DNA of 44,935 bases from an uncultured Verrucomicrobia subdivision 3 bacterium (GCA_903888765.1 CAISVF010000605.1:1-44935); one strand, 5' to 3'. Shown: positions 25,027 to 35,017, counted from the stretch's first letter. Notes: a model not told the origin generated them from the letters alone. Numbers and translations: made by a program.

Positions 25027-28000
25027 ATGAGAACAGCTCCCAATGCAATTCCTTGCCGTGATAACCGCACAAGCCACGGCTTCCGGATTTCCGCAATATT
25101 AAAAAGTGCCCTCGCTTTATGGGTGACTTCACTGCTGCTGCCAGCCTGGTCGCAATTGGCTGTGACCATTAATCCAGCCAGCCCCAATAAGCCGCCCACC
25201 CTTAATTATTGGGCAGGAATAAAAACCACAAACGTGCTGGGAGTTGGCAGCAATTCCGTGATTTTTGCCAATCCGAATGCCACGGTAATTAATCTGGCGG
25301 TAAGCGGTCAACCTGCTGGCTTGACCACGGTGCTAAGCACCAATACCTGCACCAACACTCTTTCACTAGGCTTGAACCTTTTGGTCACTAATGTGTCTGC
25401 GGGTGTTTATCCTTTAACCTTGAATGCTTCCGGTGCCGCCAGCTATACAACTAATGTCAATTTATTCGTGGTCCCGCAATGGGTGATCACGAATAATACG
25501 GCCAACTGGAGCAGCGGCTCCAGCTGGAGTGGCGGCGCGGTGCCGACAGTCACCGATAGCGTTTATATTGAAAACCAGGGTGGCGGTTTTACCAATGTGG
25601 TGGATACCTCGCGCGCCATTCAGGATTTAATAATGCTGGGCGATAAAGATGCCAACCTTGCCGCCGGCACAGTTTGCGCCATGCAGATTCCTACGGGCGT
25701 TACCCTTTCCGTATTGGGGACTAACGGCTTTTTTGTCGGGGCAAAGGCAAATAATAACACACGCCCCTGGTATGATATAGCCGGTGCCGGCACCTTGGTG
25801 GTCAGCAATTTTGCGGCTAATTTTGCGGTGGCCAATGGTGCGTCTAGTTCGAGTACACGCGCGTTGCAATTAAACCTGACGAACCTGAACACTTTTAATG
25901 CCACGGTCAACCGGTTTGGAGTGGGTGACAGCACGTTGAATTATCAGGGTTTGCTGGGTGGCAATCTGGTCGGCTTTGGTCTGGCCAAAACCAATGTTAT
26001 CACCGCGCTCTATGCGGACAATTACGCAGGGCTTAACTTTCAAAATTCCATTCAGTATCAGGCCAATGGCGATTTGGGCAGCGGTAGCGCTAATCCGGTG
26101 TTCAATCTTGGAATTTCAAACGGGATTTATGCGGATAGCCTGGGCGTTGGCCGCACGGGAGCGCAGGGTACGAGCGCCGTGGGCCTGTCGGGCGGCGGTT
26201 CCACTTTGAAGTTCTTATCGCTCTGGTCAAATTCAGTTACACCCACGGCCTCGGCTTACTTTCGCAATACAAATGGCGGCCGGATGAGTTTACTGGCGGT
26301 GGCCGTGGATTCCGGCTCGGCGGCGGGCATAAAAAACACCAAGGGTTCGCTGGATTTGCGCGGGGGGGTAACGGATATGCTGGTGGATCAGATATGGATC
26401 GGGCGCAATCGGACTAATGAAGGTGCCCAAATCATCCAAGGGGCGTTGCTATTTGATTGGGGCAAGGTCAATGCAAATACCGTCGAGGTTGGTTACATGC
26501 AATATACCAACGCGGCTACGGTGAATGGATTTCTGGTGGTCGGCACCAATGGAACTTTGTCAGTTAATAATAATCTCGAACTGGCCCATACGCCAAGTGA
26601 TAACCTTGGATTTCCGGCGGCTTTGGCATCGTCATCCGGCCAGATCCAAATTAACAACGGTGGCACCATTCACACCAAAAAGATTACCGTGGGCCAGTTT
26701 AGCACAAACAGCGCGATCACCGTTTTAAAGGGCGGGGTGCTGGATGTGACCAACAACGTAGCCGATGCAAGCCGGATGCTGTCCTCGCTGACGTCTTCCG
26801 GCGGCGGATTGACGCTGCATATTGCCGGTCCGAATACAATTATTTATGCCAGCAACCTGACTGCCAGCGCGGCCAGCCCGATTAATATCGCCTCAGTATC
26901 CGGCATTAGTTCCTATCCGGTTACTATTTCAGTGATCAGCTATGCGTCTGCTACCACTCCGAACAATTGGGTGGGTGGTACCGGCCCGGCTGGTTTATCG
27001 GTAGGCGTGGCCAATAATAGCGCCAATAACACTATTGATCTGACCTTATCCACGGGCACGCCTAAAACGCTGATGTGGCAGGGGTATGTGGATAATACCT
27101 GGAATTCAACCACGCCAAACTGGTTGGACGTAACCACCGGATTGCATACCAATTTTTCCACACTGGACAAGGTTATTTTTGATGACTCGGCCGCCGCCGC
27201 TAATATCACCATTACAGAGGATGTGGTGCCGTCGCAAACTCCCACTGGTATTTTAATGACCAATAATCTCGCAGCGTATAATTTTACCGGTTCGGGCCGG
27301 ATCCTGGGCGGGGCCACAGTTACCAAGGGCGGAACGAATTCTTTCATGGTGGATACCTACACGGAGTTTGGTATCAATGTAAATCAGGGCGGCTTGATTA
27401 TAACCAGTTCGGGGACGATTGGATCTGCAAACATGGTTGCCGGGACCAAATTTGTGAATGGAGGCACAGTGCTGGGCGCGGTTTATTGTGCAGGACAGGC
27501 AGATAATATGGGCACAATCACCGGTTTGCTTACCGTTCAATCCGGCGGTCTGGTGACGAATTGGGCCACAGTGAACGGCGCGCTGACCGTTCAGTCGGGC
27601 GCCCTGCTTTATAATGCAGGAACATTCAATGGGATAGGCAGCGCCACAGTTGCCACCAACGCGACTCTGATCAATGCCGGGACCCTTTATGGTTCCAGCC
27701 TCACGGTAAATGGAACGCTTACCGATATTATTGCCAATAGCACCGGGTCCGGGCCCGGAAGCATCAATGTAGGAACATTGACGGTGAATGGCACGTTTAA
27801 CCCGGGAGGGAATGCGGTAGCTACCACTAAAATCACTGACTATGCGGCGGACGGTAGCACACAGTTGGGAAATCCTAACGGGCGTGTTCAGTTAAGTGCC
27901 GGTTCCCTGACCGTTCTGCAGGTTAACTCTGCGGCCTCCCAGCCATACACCAAGTTGCTTTCACAAAATCAGGGCTTTGGCCCCAGCCAGGTTTCCAAGG

Positions 28001-28473
28001 CTATTAATGGTTGCACGCTGATGATCACCAATGTCGGTCCGACGCCATTCAGCGCCGGGCAAAGTTTCAAATTTTTCGGGCAGTATTACAATGATGGCAA
28101 TATTAACAGTGCGGGTGCCAATACCACCAATGCCTTTCCATTCATTGTGCCCAAGATTCCTGGACCCGGTCTCGTTTGGGATCTGAGTCAATTGATTCCC
28201 GGGGGGACCATCGGCATCATTAGCGCAGATTCGGTGCAGATTAATCTCACCAATAAAATGACCATTGCCAACGGGACAAACCTGGTGGCTGAACTGTCCT
28301 GGCCGTCCGATTACATCGGCTCCGGCTGGCTCCAACAACAAATAACCACACTCACCAATGGGTTGGGTGCCAATTGGAGCAATGTTGGCGCTTCAACTAC
28401 GGTGAATGACATCACGCTTACCAATGTCATCAACGGCAATTCCGCCATCTATTATCGTTTCGTCCGGCCGTAA
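25027..28473 (+). CDS. Giant secreted beta-strand-repeat (autotransporter-passenger-like) protein
   Basis: 1148 aa with an N-terminal signal region (hydrophobic about 26-42, LWVTSLLLPAWS). The body is rich in Asn, Thr, Gly and Ala with repeated short strands ending in Asn-Asn or Gly-Gly turns. It includes TANWSSGSSWSGGAVPTVTDS and a second NTWNSTTPNWL-type motif typical of autotransporter-associated beta-strand repeats. No C-terminal translocator barrel is visible; the protein ends in SAIYYRFVRP, a terminal pattern I associate with Verrucomicrobiota exoproteins. It is likely a surface or released beta-helix adhesin or carbohydrate-binding scaffold. A strong terminator follows it. Confidence 0.78.
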   Translation: MRTAPNAIPCRDNRTSHGFRISAILKSALALWVTSLLLPAWSQLAVTINPASPNKPPTLNYWAGIKTTNVLGVGSNSVIFANPNATVINLAVSGQPAGLTTVLSTNTCTNTLSLGLNLLVTNVSAGVYPLTLNASGAASYTTNVNLFVVPQWVITNNTANWSSGSSWSGGAVPTVTDSVYIENQGGGFTNVVDTSRAIQDLIMLGDKDANLAAGTVCAMQIPTGVTLSVLGTNGFFVGAKANNNTRPWYDIAGAGTLVVSNFAANFAVANGASSSSTRALQLNLTNLNTFNATVNRFGVGDSTLNYQGLLGGNLVGFGLAKTNVITALYADNYAGLNFQNSIQYQANGDLGSGSANPVFNLGISNGIYADSLGVGRTGAQGTSAVGLSGGGSTLKFLSLWSNSVTPTASAYFRNTNGGRMSLLAVAVDSGSAAGIKNTKGSLDLRGGVTDMLVDQIWIGRNRTNEGAQIIQGALLFDWGKVNANTVEVGYMQYTNAATVNGFLVVGTNGTLSVNNNLELAHTPSDNLGFPAALASSSGQIQINNGGTIHTKKITVGQFSTNSAITVLKGGVLDVTNNVADASRMLSSLTSSGGGLTLHIAGPNTIIYASNLTASAASPINIASVSGISSYPVTISVISYASATTPNNWVGGTGPAGLSVGVANNSANNTIDLTLSTGTPKTLMWQGYVDNTWNSTTPNWLDVTTGLHTNFSTLDKVIFDDSAAAANITITEDVVPSQTPTGILMTNNLAAYNFTGSGRILGGATVTKGGTNSFMVDTYTEFGINVNQGGLIITSSGTIGSANMVAGTKFVNGGTVLGAVYCAGQADNMGTITGLLTVQSGGLVTNWATVNGALTVQSGALLYNAGTFNGIGSATVATNATLINAGTLYGSSLTVNGTLTDIIANSTGSGPGSINVGTLTVNGTFNPGGNAVATTKITDYAADGSTQLGNPNGRVQLSAGSLTVLQVNSAASQPYTKLLSQNQGFGPSQVSKAINGCTLMITNVGPTPFSAGQSFKFFGQYYNDGNINSAGANTTNAFPFIVPKIPGPGLVWDLSQLIPGGTIGIISADSVQINLTNKMTIANGTNLVAELSWPSDYIGSGWLQQQITTLTNGLGANWSNVGASTTVNDITLTNVINGNSAIYYRFVRP

Positions 28474-28490
28474 TCGAAAGAAATTTCAAG

Positions 28491-28527
28491 CCGGGGTTAA
28501 GTTCACGCTTGGCCCCGGTTTTTTTTT
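28491..28527 (+). terminator. Rho-independent terminator after the giant beta-strand-repeat gene
   Basis: CCGGGG (28491-28496) pairs with CCCCGG (28513-28518), followed by nine Ts (28519-28527). It lies 18 bp after the stop at 28473 and separates this gene from the pectate-lyase operon. Confidence 0.85.
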
Positions 28528-28582
28528 GCAATGAAACCTATTTGCCCGCAATTGCTGAATCGCATTGAGTCTATAAAATCAG

Positions 28583-30847
28583 GTGAGATTTCTTAACCAA
28601 ATCATTGGCAGTATTTTTTTTCTGGTCGCGGCTGCGCGGTCCGCCGAAATCAAGGTGGATTTGAATCCGGCGGATCCGCGAAAAGATTGCCTTTCGCCGC
28701 ATTGGGAAAACTGGGCCTGGCGCGAAGCCGTTTCTGCATCGCACACCTTTGGCGGTGTCACGGTCACTTTGCGCGCCGGTACTAATCAGATATTATCTCC
28801 CATTTTGTTCAAAGGCGCGCTGGATTACGCTGCCCACATGGCGGCTGATGGCGTGTGGTTAAAAGGCAATGGGGATGGGCTGGACCTGGTCATCTCAGGA
28901 TTGACGGCGGGCAAACACACCGTGGTGACGTATCATAACGAGCTGCGTGATCAGGTTGCTCCCGCCTCGGTGGAGGTGGTTGTTGGTGGCCGGGTGTTGC
29001 AAACAGTGGTTTCTTCCTGTCGTGTCACGAATGACTACAAAGTGGCAAATACCCGGGTGGAGGTTGTCGCGGAGGCGGGAAGGGATGTCGTGGTCCATCT
29101 GCAACCGGCTGCCGCCAGTAGCAATCGGAGTCTGACCATCAATGGTTTTGAAATTGATACCGCTGATCCGCAGACTAAAGCGATCATACCTTCGCCGGCG
29201 AATGATGATGAGCATTGGCCTAATGAATCGGCTCTTACTTGGACGCCACCGGCTGCCGCCGTGTCACATCACTTTTATTTGGGGGCGGACTCAAATGCCG
29301 TGGCCAACGCCAATTCCGGGGCTTCCGAATTCAAGGGCAATCTGGCAGTGGCTACCTTTACGTTGCCGCCCCTGGATCATCGGCAGCACTATTTCTGGCG
29401 AGTAGATGAAGTCACTGCCGCAGGACAGATTACTCGGGGGGAGGTCTGGCATTTCCGTCCTCGATTTCTCGCCTTTCCCTCTGCGGAGGGGTACGGACGC
29501 TTTGCCATCGGCGGACGCGGCGGACGCGTGCTGGAAGTCACTAATTTGGCGGATTACAATGTGAGCAAAGGGGAAGCCATGATTCCCGGCAGTTTTCGGG
29601 CGGCCGTGGAAGCAGAAGGACCGCGCACGATCGTCTTTCGGGTTTCTGGTCTTATTTTTCTGAAATCGCCTTGTGCGGTTCATAATCCGTACTGCACGGT
29701 GGCTGGGCAGACAGCGCCCGGCGATGGCATCTGCCTGGCCAATTTTTCCAGCGGCGCTTTTGGCACGCACGACGTCATTCTGCGCTATCTCCGCTTTCGC
29801 GTGGGCGATGCCGCACAGAAGGCGATGGATGGCTGCGGCTTGGGCAGTTGTGACCATTGCATTATTGACCATTGCTCCATTTCCTGGAGTTCCGATGAAG
29901 GCACGAGCTCGCGCGGCGCGCATAATATTACTTTTCAGCGCAACCTCGTAGCCGAGGCGTTGCATCACGGGCCGCATTATCGCGCTAGCGACCGTACCAA
30001 ATTGGAGACGCACGCTTTTGCCGGCTCCATCAGTGGCAATATCGGCAGCTACCACCACAATCTACTTGCCGATTGCACGGACCGGAATTGGAGTCTGGCC
30101 GGCGGCTTGACTCAGGGCGGGCAATATGGCGGTTACCTGGATATCCGCAACAATGTCGTTTACAACTGGACCGCGCGCACGACTGATGGCGGGGTAAAAG
30201 CCTTGAATTACGTCAATAATTATTACAAACCGCACGCACCCAATCCCTTCGTGAAATGGTTGCTGAAACTGGATGCCATTAATCCCGCCTGGGGAACCGA
30301 AAGCTATTACATGACCGGTAACGTGCTGGAGGGGTTCGTGGAGGAAACCAACAATTGGGCGGCCTTCCAGAATGGCCCGGCGGTGGAGCAGCAGGTCCGT
30401 GTGGACCATGAAATTTTTCCTGCGTATGTTAAAACGCAATCTGCTCGCGAAGCCTTCACCAATGTTCTCGCCAATGTCGGCGCCAACTTTCCCCGGTCGG
30501 ATGCGGTGGATTCGCATATTCTGGAGGACGTCCGCCATGGTACGGCCGAATTCATCGGCACTCGGGGACCGTCCTATGGGGACCGGCCCAGCCCGAATTT
30601 TGCCGGAATCATTGACACGCCGACCGATGATAAAAGTGCGCTGGCATCGGCTCATTTTCCCTGGCCTGACTATCAGACCTATGCTGTGCCGGTGGATAGC
30701 GATCACGACGGGATTCCGGACGCCTGGGAACGCGCCCATGGCCTCAATGCGAACGACGCTGCTGATGCCGGTGGGGATTTGAATGGCGACGGCTATACCA
30801 ATCTGGAAAAATATTTAAACTCACTTGTTGGGGAATACTCCCTTTAA
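28583..30847 (+). CDS. Secreted PL1-like pectate lyase with N-terminal accessory domains and calcium-loop tail
   Basis: 754 aa from a GTG start; the signal segment is IIGSIFFLVAAARSAE. Residues about 20-200 form a beta-rich accessory domain, followed by an Fn3-like domain (about 210-295; ESALTWTPPAAAVSHHFYLG, HYFWRVDEV). The lyase domain begins LAFPSAEGYGRFAIGGRGGRVLEVTNL (about 298) and shows parallel beta-helix motifs: TVAGQTAPGDGICLANF, HDVILRYLRFRVGD, CDHCIIDHCSISWSSDEGTS and YLDIRNNVVYNWTAR. The C-terminus has two acidic loops, DSDHDGIPDAWE and DLNGDGYTNLEKYL, of thrombospondin-3 or dockerin type. It would split polygalacturonate by beta-elimination outside the cell. First gene of a six-gene operon. 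Confidence 0.87.
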   Translation: MRFLNQIIGSIFFLVAAARSAEIKVDLNPADPRKDCLSPHWENWAWREAVSASHTFGGVTVTLRAGTNQILSPILFKGALDYAAHMAADGVWLKGNGDGLDLVISGLTAGKHTVVTYHNELRDQVAPASVEVVVGGRVLQTVVSSCRVTNDYKVANTRVEVVAEAGRDVVVHLQPAAASSNRSLTINGFEIDTADPQTKAIIPSPANDDEHWPNESALTWTPPAAAVSHHFYLGADSNAVANANSGASEFKGNLAVATFTLPPLDHRQHYFWRVDEVTAAGQITRGEVWHFRPRFLAFPSAEGYGRFAIGGRGGRVLEVTNLADYNVSKGEAMIPGSFRAAVEAEGPRTIVFRVSGLIFLKSPCAVHNPYCTVAGQTAPGDGICLANFSSGAFGTHDVILRYLRFRVGDAAQKAMDGCGLGSCDHCIIDHCSISWSSDEGTSSRGAHNITFQRNLVAEALHHGPHYRASDRTKLETHAFAGSISGNIGSYHHNLLADCTDRNWSLAGGLTQGGQYGGYLDIRNNVVYNWTARTTDGGVKALNYVNNYYKPHAPNPFVKWLLKLDAINPAWGTESYYMTGNVLEGFVEETNNWAAFQNGPAVEQQVRVDHEIFPAYVKTQSAREAFTNVLANVGANFPRSDAVDSHILEDVRHGTAEFIGTRGPSYGDRPSPNFAGIIDTPTDDKSALASAHFPWPDYQTYAVPVDSDHDGIPDAWERAHGLNANDAADAGGDLNGDGYTNLEKYLNSLVGEYSL

Positions 30848-30859
30848 AAATTTGCACCT

Positions 30860-32545
30860 ATGAAAAATGTCCTTTCGGCGCTTGTTGTCTTGTTTTTTGT
30901 GGCCCAGGCGGGCTGGGCTCGGGAAAACTGGCCGGTGCCGGATGCTGCTATTCAGCAGCGCGACGAGGCCTGGGGGCAGTACGAGCGTCAGTTGATTTCC
31001 CGTCTCGCTCCCGAATTGGCCGCGTGGGAGCAAAAGGGCAAGCCGTTCCTTCCATGGGCAGCGCGGCCGGAAGACCTTCCGCAGGCTAAAGTGCCGGCTT
31101 TTCCCGGTGCGGAAGGGGGCGGCAGATTTTCCTTTGGCGGGCGCGGCGGGAAGATTTTCGTGGTGACCAATCTGGCGGACAGCGGTCCGGGCACACTGCG
31201 CGAGGCTTGCGAATCTGCCGGACCGCGGATGGTCCTCTTTAATGTCGCAGGCATCATCCATCTCGAAAAACCGGTTTATATTGAGGCTCCCTATTTGACG
31301 ATGGATGGCCACACGGCACCTGGCGACGGGGTTTGTATCGCCGATAACGGTCTCGTGAATAATGCCCACGATATCGTCATTCGCTATCTGCGTTTCCGCC
31401 GGGGCAACACCGACATATTTAACCGTCACGGTGTGCATTATGGCAACCCCGTGGGGAACATCATTCTCGACCACGTCTCGGCGAGTTGGGGCCAGGACCA
31501 GAATCTGGACACCTATCGCCACATGTATCAGCCGACGAATGGGGGAATCGCCCTTAAATTGCCGAGCGTGAACGTCACCATTCAATGGTGCATCACCAGC
31601 GAGGCGCTCAATACCTACAATCACGGTTTTGGCGGCGATTGGGGCGGGCGCAACACCGGTTTTCACCATAATCTTTTTGCCTGCAACACCGGACGCAATC
31701 CTAGCGTGGCCATGACTTATGATTTCAATTTTGTGAACAATGTTTTGTTTAACTGGCGGCATCGCACGGTGGATGGCGGCGGCGAGGAAAGCCTCTATAA
31801 TATTATTAACAATTATTATAAAGCCGGCCCGGCCGTAAATTCCGGTCCGGTGGCCTATCGCCTCTTGTTGCCTTCGGCCACGCAGACCAAGCAGAACCCG
31901 ACTCCGCGCTTCGGCAAGGCTTACGTCGCCGGGAATATTGTCGACGGCAATGCCAGGGTTACTGCCGACAACTGGGCGGGGGGCGTGCAATTTGCCGCCG
32001 GTGGTTCCAAGGACGACCCGACCACCACCACCAATGAATCTGTGAAACTCCTGGTGGATCAGGTGCGGGTAGATCATCCTTTCCCCATGCCGCCGATGAC
32101 CATCACCCCGGCCGCTGAGGCTTTTACTGCGGTGCTCGCCAACGCGGGAGCTACTTTGCCAAGGCGTGACGCGGTGGATGCGCGGGTCACGCTGGCGGTC
32201 AAAACCGGACGAGTATGGAGCGAGGGCAAGCAGTTTTTGCCGCCACAAATGAAGGGGTTGGCCAAAAACAACTATGGCTTGGCTGGCAATGGCATTATTA
32301 CCGATATTTCCCAGGTCGGCGGTTATCCTGAATATATGGGCGAACCCAGGAAAGATTTGGGGGCCGATGGGATCCCGCTTTCCTGGAAGCAACAGTATGG
32401 CCTTGATGTCCATGATCCGGCGCTGTCCCAAAAAGATTTGCAGGGGGACGGTTATACCGTTATTGAAAAATATCTTGCCGGACTCGATCCCACGCGGAAA
32501 ATTGATTGGAGCGATCCGCGCAGTAGCGTAAACCAGCTGCATTGA
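30860..32545 (+). CDS. Second secreted PL1-like pectate lyase
   Basis: 561 aa with a signal peptide (about 1-20, FFVAQAGWA), 12 bp after the first lyase gene. The lyase domain starts at PAFPGAEGGGRFSFGGRGGKI with NLADSGPGTLREACES, the classic opening of this PL1-like group, then TMDGHTAPGDGVCIAD, HDIVIRYLRFRRGN, IILDHVSASWGQDQ and TGFHHNLFACNTGRNPS. The C-terminal tail keeps only degenerate calcium loops (LGADGIPLSWKQ, LQGDGYTVIEKYL) compared with its neighbour. The two are clear paralogues, sharing the TAPGDG and YLRFR landmarks, but differ in accessory domains, suggesting complementary cuts in the same pectin. Exact substrate (homogalacturonan or rhamnogalacturonan) is open. Confidence 0.88.
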   Translation: MKNVLSALVVLFFVAQAGWARENWPVPDAAIQQRDEAWGQYERQLISRLAPELAAWEQKGKPFLPWAARPEDLPQAKVPAFPGAEGGGRFSFGGRGGKIFVVTNLADSGPGTLREACESAGPRMVLFNVAGIIHLEKPVYIEAPYLTMDGHTAPGDGVCIADNGLVNNAHDIVIRYLRFRRGNTDIFNRHGVHYGNPVGNIILDHVSASWGQDQNLDTYRHMYQPTNGGIALKLPSVNVTIQWCITSEALNTYNHGFGGDWGGRNTGFHHNLFACNTGRNPSVAMTYDFNFVNNVLFNWRHRTVDGGGEESLYNIINNYYKAGPAVNSGPVAYRLLLPSATQTKQNPTPRFGKAYVAGNIVDGNARVTADNWAGGVQFAAGGSKDDPTTTTNESVKLLVDQVRVDHPFPMPPMTITPAAEAFTAVLANAGATLPRRDAVDARVTLAVKTGRVWSEGKQFLPPQMKGLAKNNYGLAGNGIITDISQVGGYPEYMGEPRKDLGADGIPLSWKQQYGLDVHDPALSQKDLQGDGYTVIEKYLAGLDPTRKIDWSDPRSSVNQLH

Positions 32546-32556
32546 TTTTGTTGCCG

Positions 32557-33480
32557 ATGAAATTGCCATTGACCGGGATTATTCCCCCCATGGTTACGCC
32601 CTTGCGTGATCGTGACGAGTTGGATGTCGGTGGATTGGAGAACTTGCTGGAGCATATTTTGTCTGGCGGCGTGAGCGGGTTGTTCATTCTGGGCACCACC
32701 GGGGAAGGACCGGGTTTAAGCTACCGGCTTCGCCGTGAATTAATTGAGCGCGTTTGCCGGCAGGTAAAGCAGCGCGTACCGGTGCTGGTGGGTATCACGG
32801 ATACCGCTTTTGCAGAATCCATAAATGTCGCTCGCTGGGCGGCTGATTCCGGCGCTGAGGCTGTGGTAGCTGCGCCGCCGTATTATCTGCCCGAGGCGCA
32901 GCCTGAATTGCAGGAGTATCTCGACCATCTGGTCCCGGAACTGCCGCTGCCGCTCTTTCTTTACAATATGCCCGCGCTGACCAAGGTCCATTTCGAGTTG
33001 GACACGATCCATCGCGCCTTGGCTGAACCCCGCATCATTGGACTCAAGGATAGCTCCGGCGACCTTAACTACTTTGGTCAAGCCGCTCAACTGCTTCGCG
33101 CCCGACCCGATTGGCCTCTGCTGATCGGCCCGGAGGAGAAACTGTTGGCCGGTCTGCAACTGGGCGGTCATGGCGGCGTGAGCGGTGGCGCCAATCTCTT
33201 TCCAAAGCTTTATGTTCGGCTCTGTGAAGCGCATCGCGCCGGCCAGATCGAACGCGCCCAGGAACTTCAGCGCCATATCCAGCGAATTAGTGATTCATTC
33301 TACCGCATTGGTAAATACTCCTCTTCCATTATCAAGGGGATTAAATGCGCGCTCGCTTGTCAGGGCGTTTGTGATGATTTCATGGCCGAGCCGTTTCATC
33401 GGTTTCGCGCCGGGGAGCGCCAACTTGTGCAGCAGCGATTGAGGGAGACCCTTGACGCTTTGTCACTATTGAACCTTTGA
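32557..33480 (+). CDS. DapA/N-acetylneuraminate-lyase family aldolase (copy 2)
   Basis: The start is taken as MKLPLTGIIPPMVTPL at 32557, 11 bp after the lyase; a TTG at 32542 is possible. That gives 307 aa with no signal peptide, so cytoplasmic. The motifs are ILGTTGEGPGL, catalytic Tyr in LFLYNMP and Schiff-base Lys in IIGLKDSSGD. It is clearly diverged from copy 1 at 16887, so the two probably have different substrates. The surrounding genes are all secreted pectin enzymes, so it should handle a 2-keto-3-deoxy acid that those enzymes release, for example Kdo or Dha from RG-II, or ketodeoxygluconate-type acids from galacturonate. This is the only cytoplasmic enzyme in its operon. Confidence 0.88.
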   Translation: MKLPLTGIIPPMVTPLRDRDELDVGGLENLLEHILSGGVSGLFILGTTGEGPGLSYRLRRELIERVCRQVKQRVPVLVGITDTAFAESINVARWAADSGAEAVVAAPPYYLPEAQPELQEYLDHLVPELPLPLFLYNMPALTKVHFELDTIHRALAEPRIIGLKDSSGDLNYFGQAAQLLRARPDWPLLIGPEEKLLAGLQLGGHGGVSGGANLFPKLYVRLCEAHRAGQIERAQELQRHIQRISDSFYRIGKYSSSIIKGIKCALACQGVCDDFMAEPFHRFRAGERQLVQQRLRETLDALSLLNL

Positions 33481-33487
33481 ATTTTAG

Positions 33488-35017
33488 ATGAAATTGTTTC
33501 GGTGCTCGGGATGGTGGCTGCTCCTGCTGCTGGCTGCGGCGTTTCCGCCGCTCCTCCGGGCTGACCGGCTAGCGATTCTCCCGTCCAGTTCATTCGCGCC
33601 GTATTTGAACCGGTTCAATACCATGGAGGAGGAAAATGTGACCAACCTGGTTTCCAACGCGGATTCGTGGGGCTGGATGCAAAAGGAAATCCCGTTTTTT
33701 GCCTGTCCGGATTCCGAGGTGGAGGAGCTGTATTATTACCGCTGGTGGTCATTTCGCAAACATTTGCGGGCGGCGGCGGGCGGCTACGTGTTTTCGGAAT
33801 TTCTCACCCGCACTAATCCCATCAGCAGCGCCTTGGGCCATCAGGTGGCTGAGGGGCGGTGGTTGCAGCATCAGGTTTATCTGGATGACTATATTCGCTA
33901 TTGGTTGGAGGCTCCGGTTGGCCGCGAGCAATTGCATAAATACAGCGGTTGGTTGGCGGCCGCTGTTTATGAGCGATTTTTGGTCACTGGTGATAAGGCG
34001 TTTCTGGTTGCCCGATTGGATGAACTCGTGGCGGATTATCGCTTGTGGGAGCAGACCCGGCAGACGGACGGCGGTCTTTTCTGGCAATTTGATGTGCGAG
34101 ATGCCATGGAGGAATCCATCAGCGGCTCGCGGACCAATAAAAATCTTCGTCCGACCATCAACAGCTATATGTTTGGCAACGCGCGGGCTATTGCCGAAAT
34201 TGCCCGGCTGGCAGGAAATAAAAAGCTGGCGCGTGAATTTGACGGCAAGGCCGATCGCTTGAAAAGCCTGGTGCAGGAGCAGCTTTGGAACCCGGCGGCG
34301 CAATTTTTCGAAGTCCGCCGCGAGGATGGGACTTTTTCCAATGTGCGGGAAGAATTGGGGTTCCTTCCGTGGATGTTTGAGCTCCCCGACCGCAGTCGGC
34401 GTTTCGATGCGGCGTGGTCCCAGCTGGGCGATCCGCAGGGGTTCCGGGCTCCGTTTGGGATCACCACCGCTGAACGCCGGCATCTGCAATTTCGTTCCCA
34501 CGGCTGGGGGCACTGTGAATGGGATGGGGCGGTTTGGCCTTTCGCCACTTCCCAGACGCTCGTCGCGCTGGCGAAGGTGTTGCAGCAGGATGACTTCCCC
34601 GTGCTTTCCCGCTGGGATTATTATGACGCTTTCCTCACTTATGTCCACAGTCAGCATGCGGGCGGTAAGCCGTATATCGGAGAATATCTGGATGAAATGA
34701 CCGGCGATTGGTTCAATGGAAAAGGCGGGCGCAGCCGTTATTATAATCATTCGCGCTTTGCTGATCTGGTTATCACTGGCGTGGTGGGACTGGTTCCCCG
34801 GAGCGATGATCGGGTGGAGCTAGTTCCCTTATTACCGGCAGGTGTCTGGGACTGGTTCTGTCTGGATGGCATTCCGTATCATGGCCATGCGCTGACGATA
34901 CTCTGGGATGCCATGGGTACCCGCTATCATCGTGGCTCGGGCTTGTTGGTGCTGGCCGATGGAAAAGAAATGGCGCACAGCCAAAAATTTGCCAAGCTGA
35001 CTGGGAAATTACCTTGA
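33488..35017 (+). CDS. Secreted (alpha/alpha)6-barrel glycoside hydrolase, MGH1-like
   Basis: 509 aa with a clear signal peptide (about 1-25, LLLLLAAAFPPLLRA). The protein is helix-rich and contains YYYRWWSFRKHL, WLQHQVYLDDYIRYWL, DGGLFWQFDVRDAMEESISGSR, EELGFLPWMFELP, GHCEWDGAVWPFATSQTL and YIGEYLDEMTGDWFNGKGG. The order matches the mannosylglycerate-hydrolase-like (MGH1) branch of inverting (alpha/alpha)6 glycosidases related to GH63 and GH37; Asp in FDVRDAMEES and Glu in the GEYLDE region are candidate catalytic acids. The RG-II beta-L-arabinofuranosidase family GH142 has a comparable fold as I recall it, which would suit the locus. Its stop overlaps the TTG start of the next gene. Confidence 0.78.
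   Translation: MKLFRCSGWWLLLLLAAAFPPLLRADRLAILPSSSFAPYLNRFNTMEEENVTNLVSNADSWGWMQKEIPFFACPDSEVEELYYYRWWSFRKHLRAAAGGYVFSEFLTRTNPISSALGHQVAEGRWLQHQVYLDDYIRYWLEAPVGREQLHKYSGWLAAAVYERFLVTGDKAFLVARLDELVADYRLWEQTRQTDGGLFWQFDVRDAMEESISGSRTNKNLRPTINSYMFGNARAIAEIARLAGNKKLAREFDGKADRLKSLVQEQLWNPAAQFFEVRREDGTFSNVREELGFLPWMFELPDRSRRFDAAWSQLGDPQGFRAPFGITTAERRHLQFRSHGWGHCEWDGAVWPFATSQTLVALAKVLQQDDFPVLSRWDYYDAFLTYVHSQHAGGKPYIGEYLDEMTGDWFNGKGGRSRYYNHSRFADLVITGVVGLVPRSDDRVELVPLLPAGVWDWFCLDGIPYHGHALTILWDAMGTRYHRGSGLLVLADGKEMAHSQKFAKLTGKLP

Noticed and set aside
28891-32569. Long antisense ORFs, including the 582-aa minus-strand ORF 30821-32569.
   Set aside because: They lie opposite two unmistakable pectate lyases and have shadow-like composition without domains.
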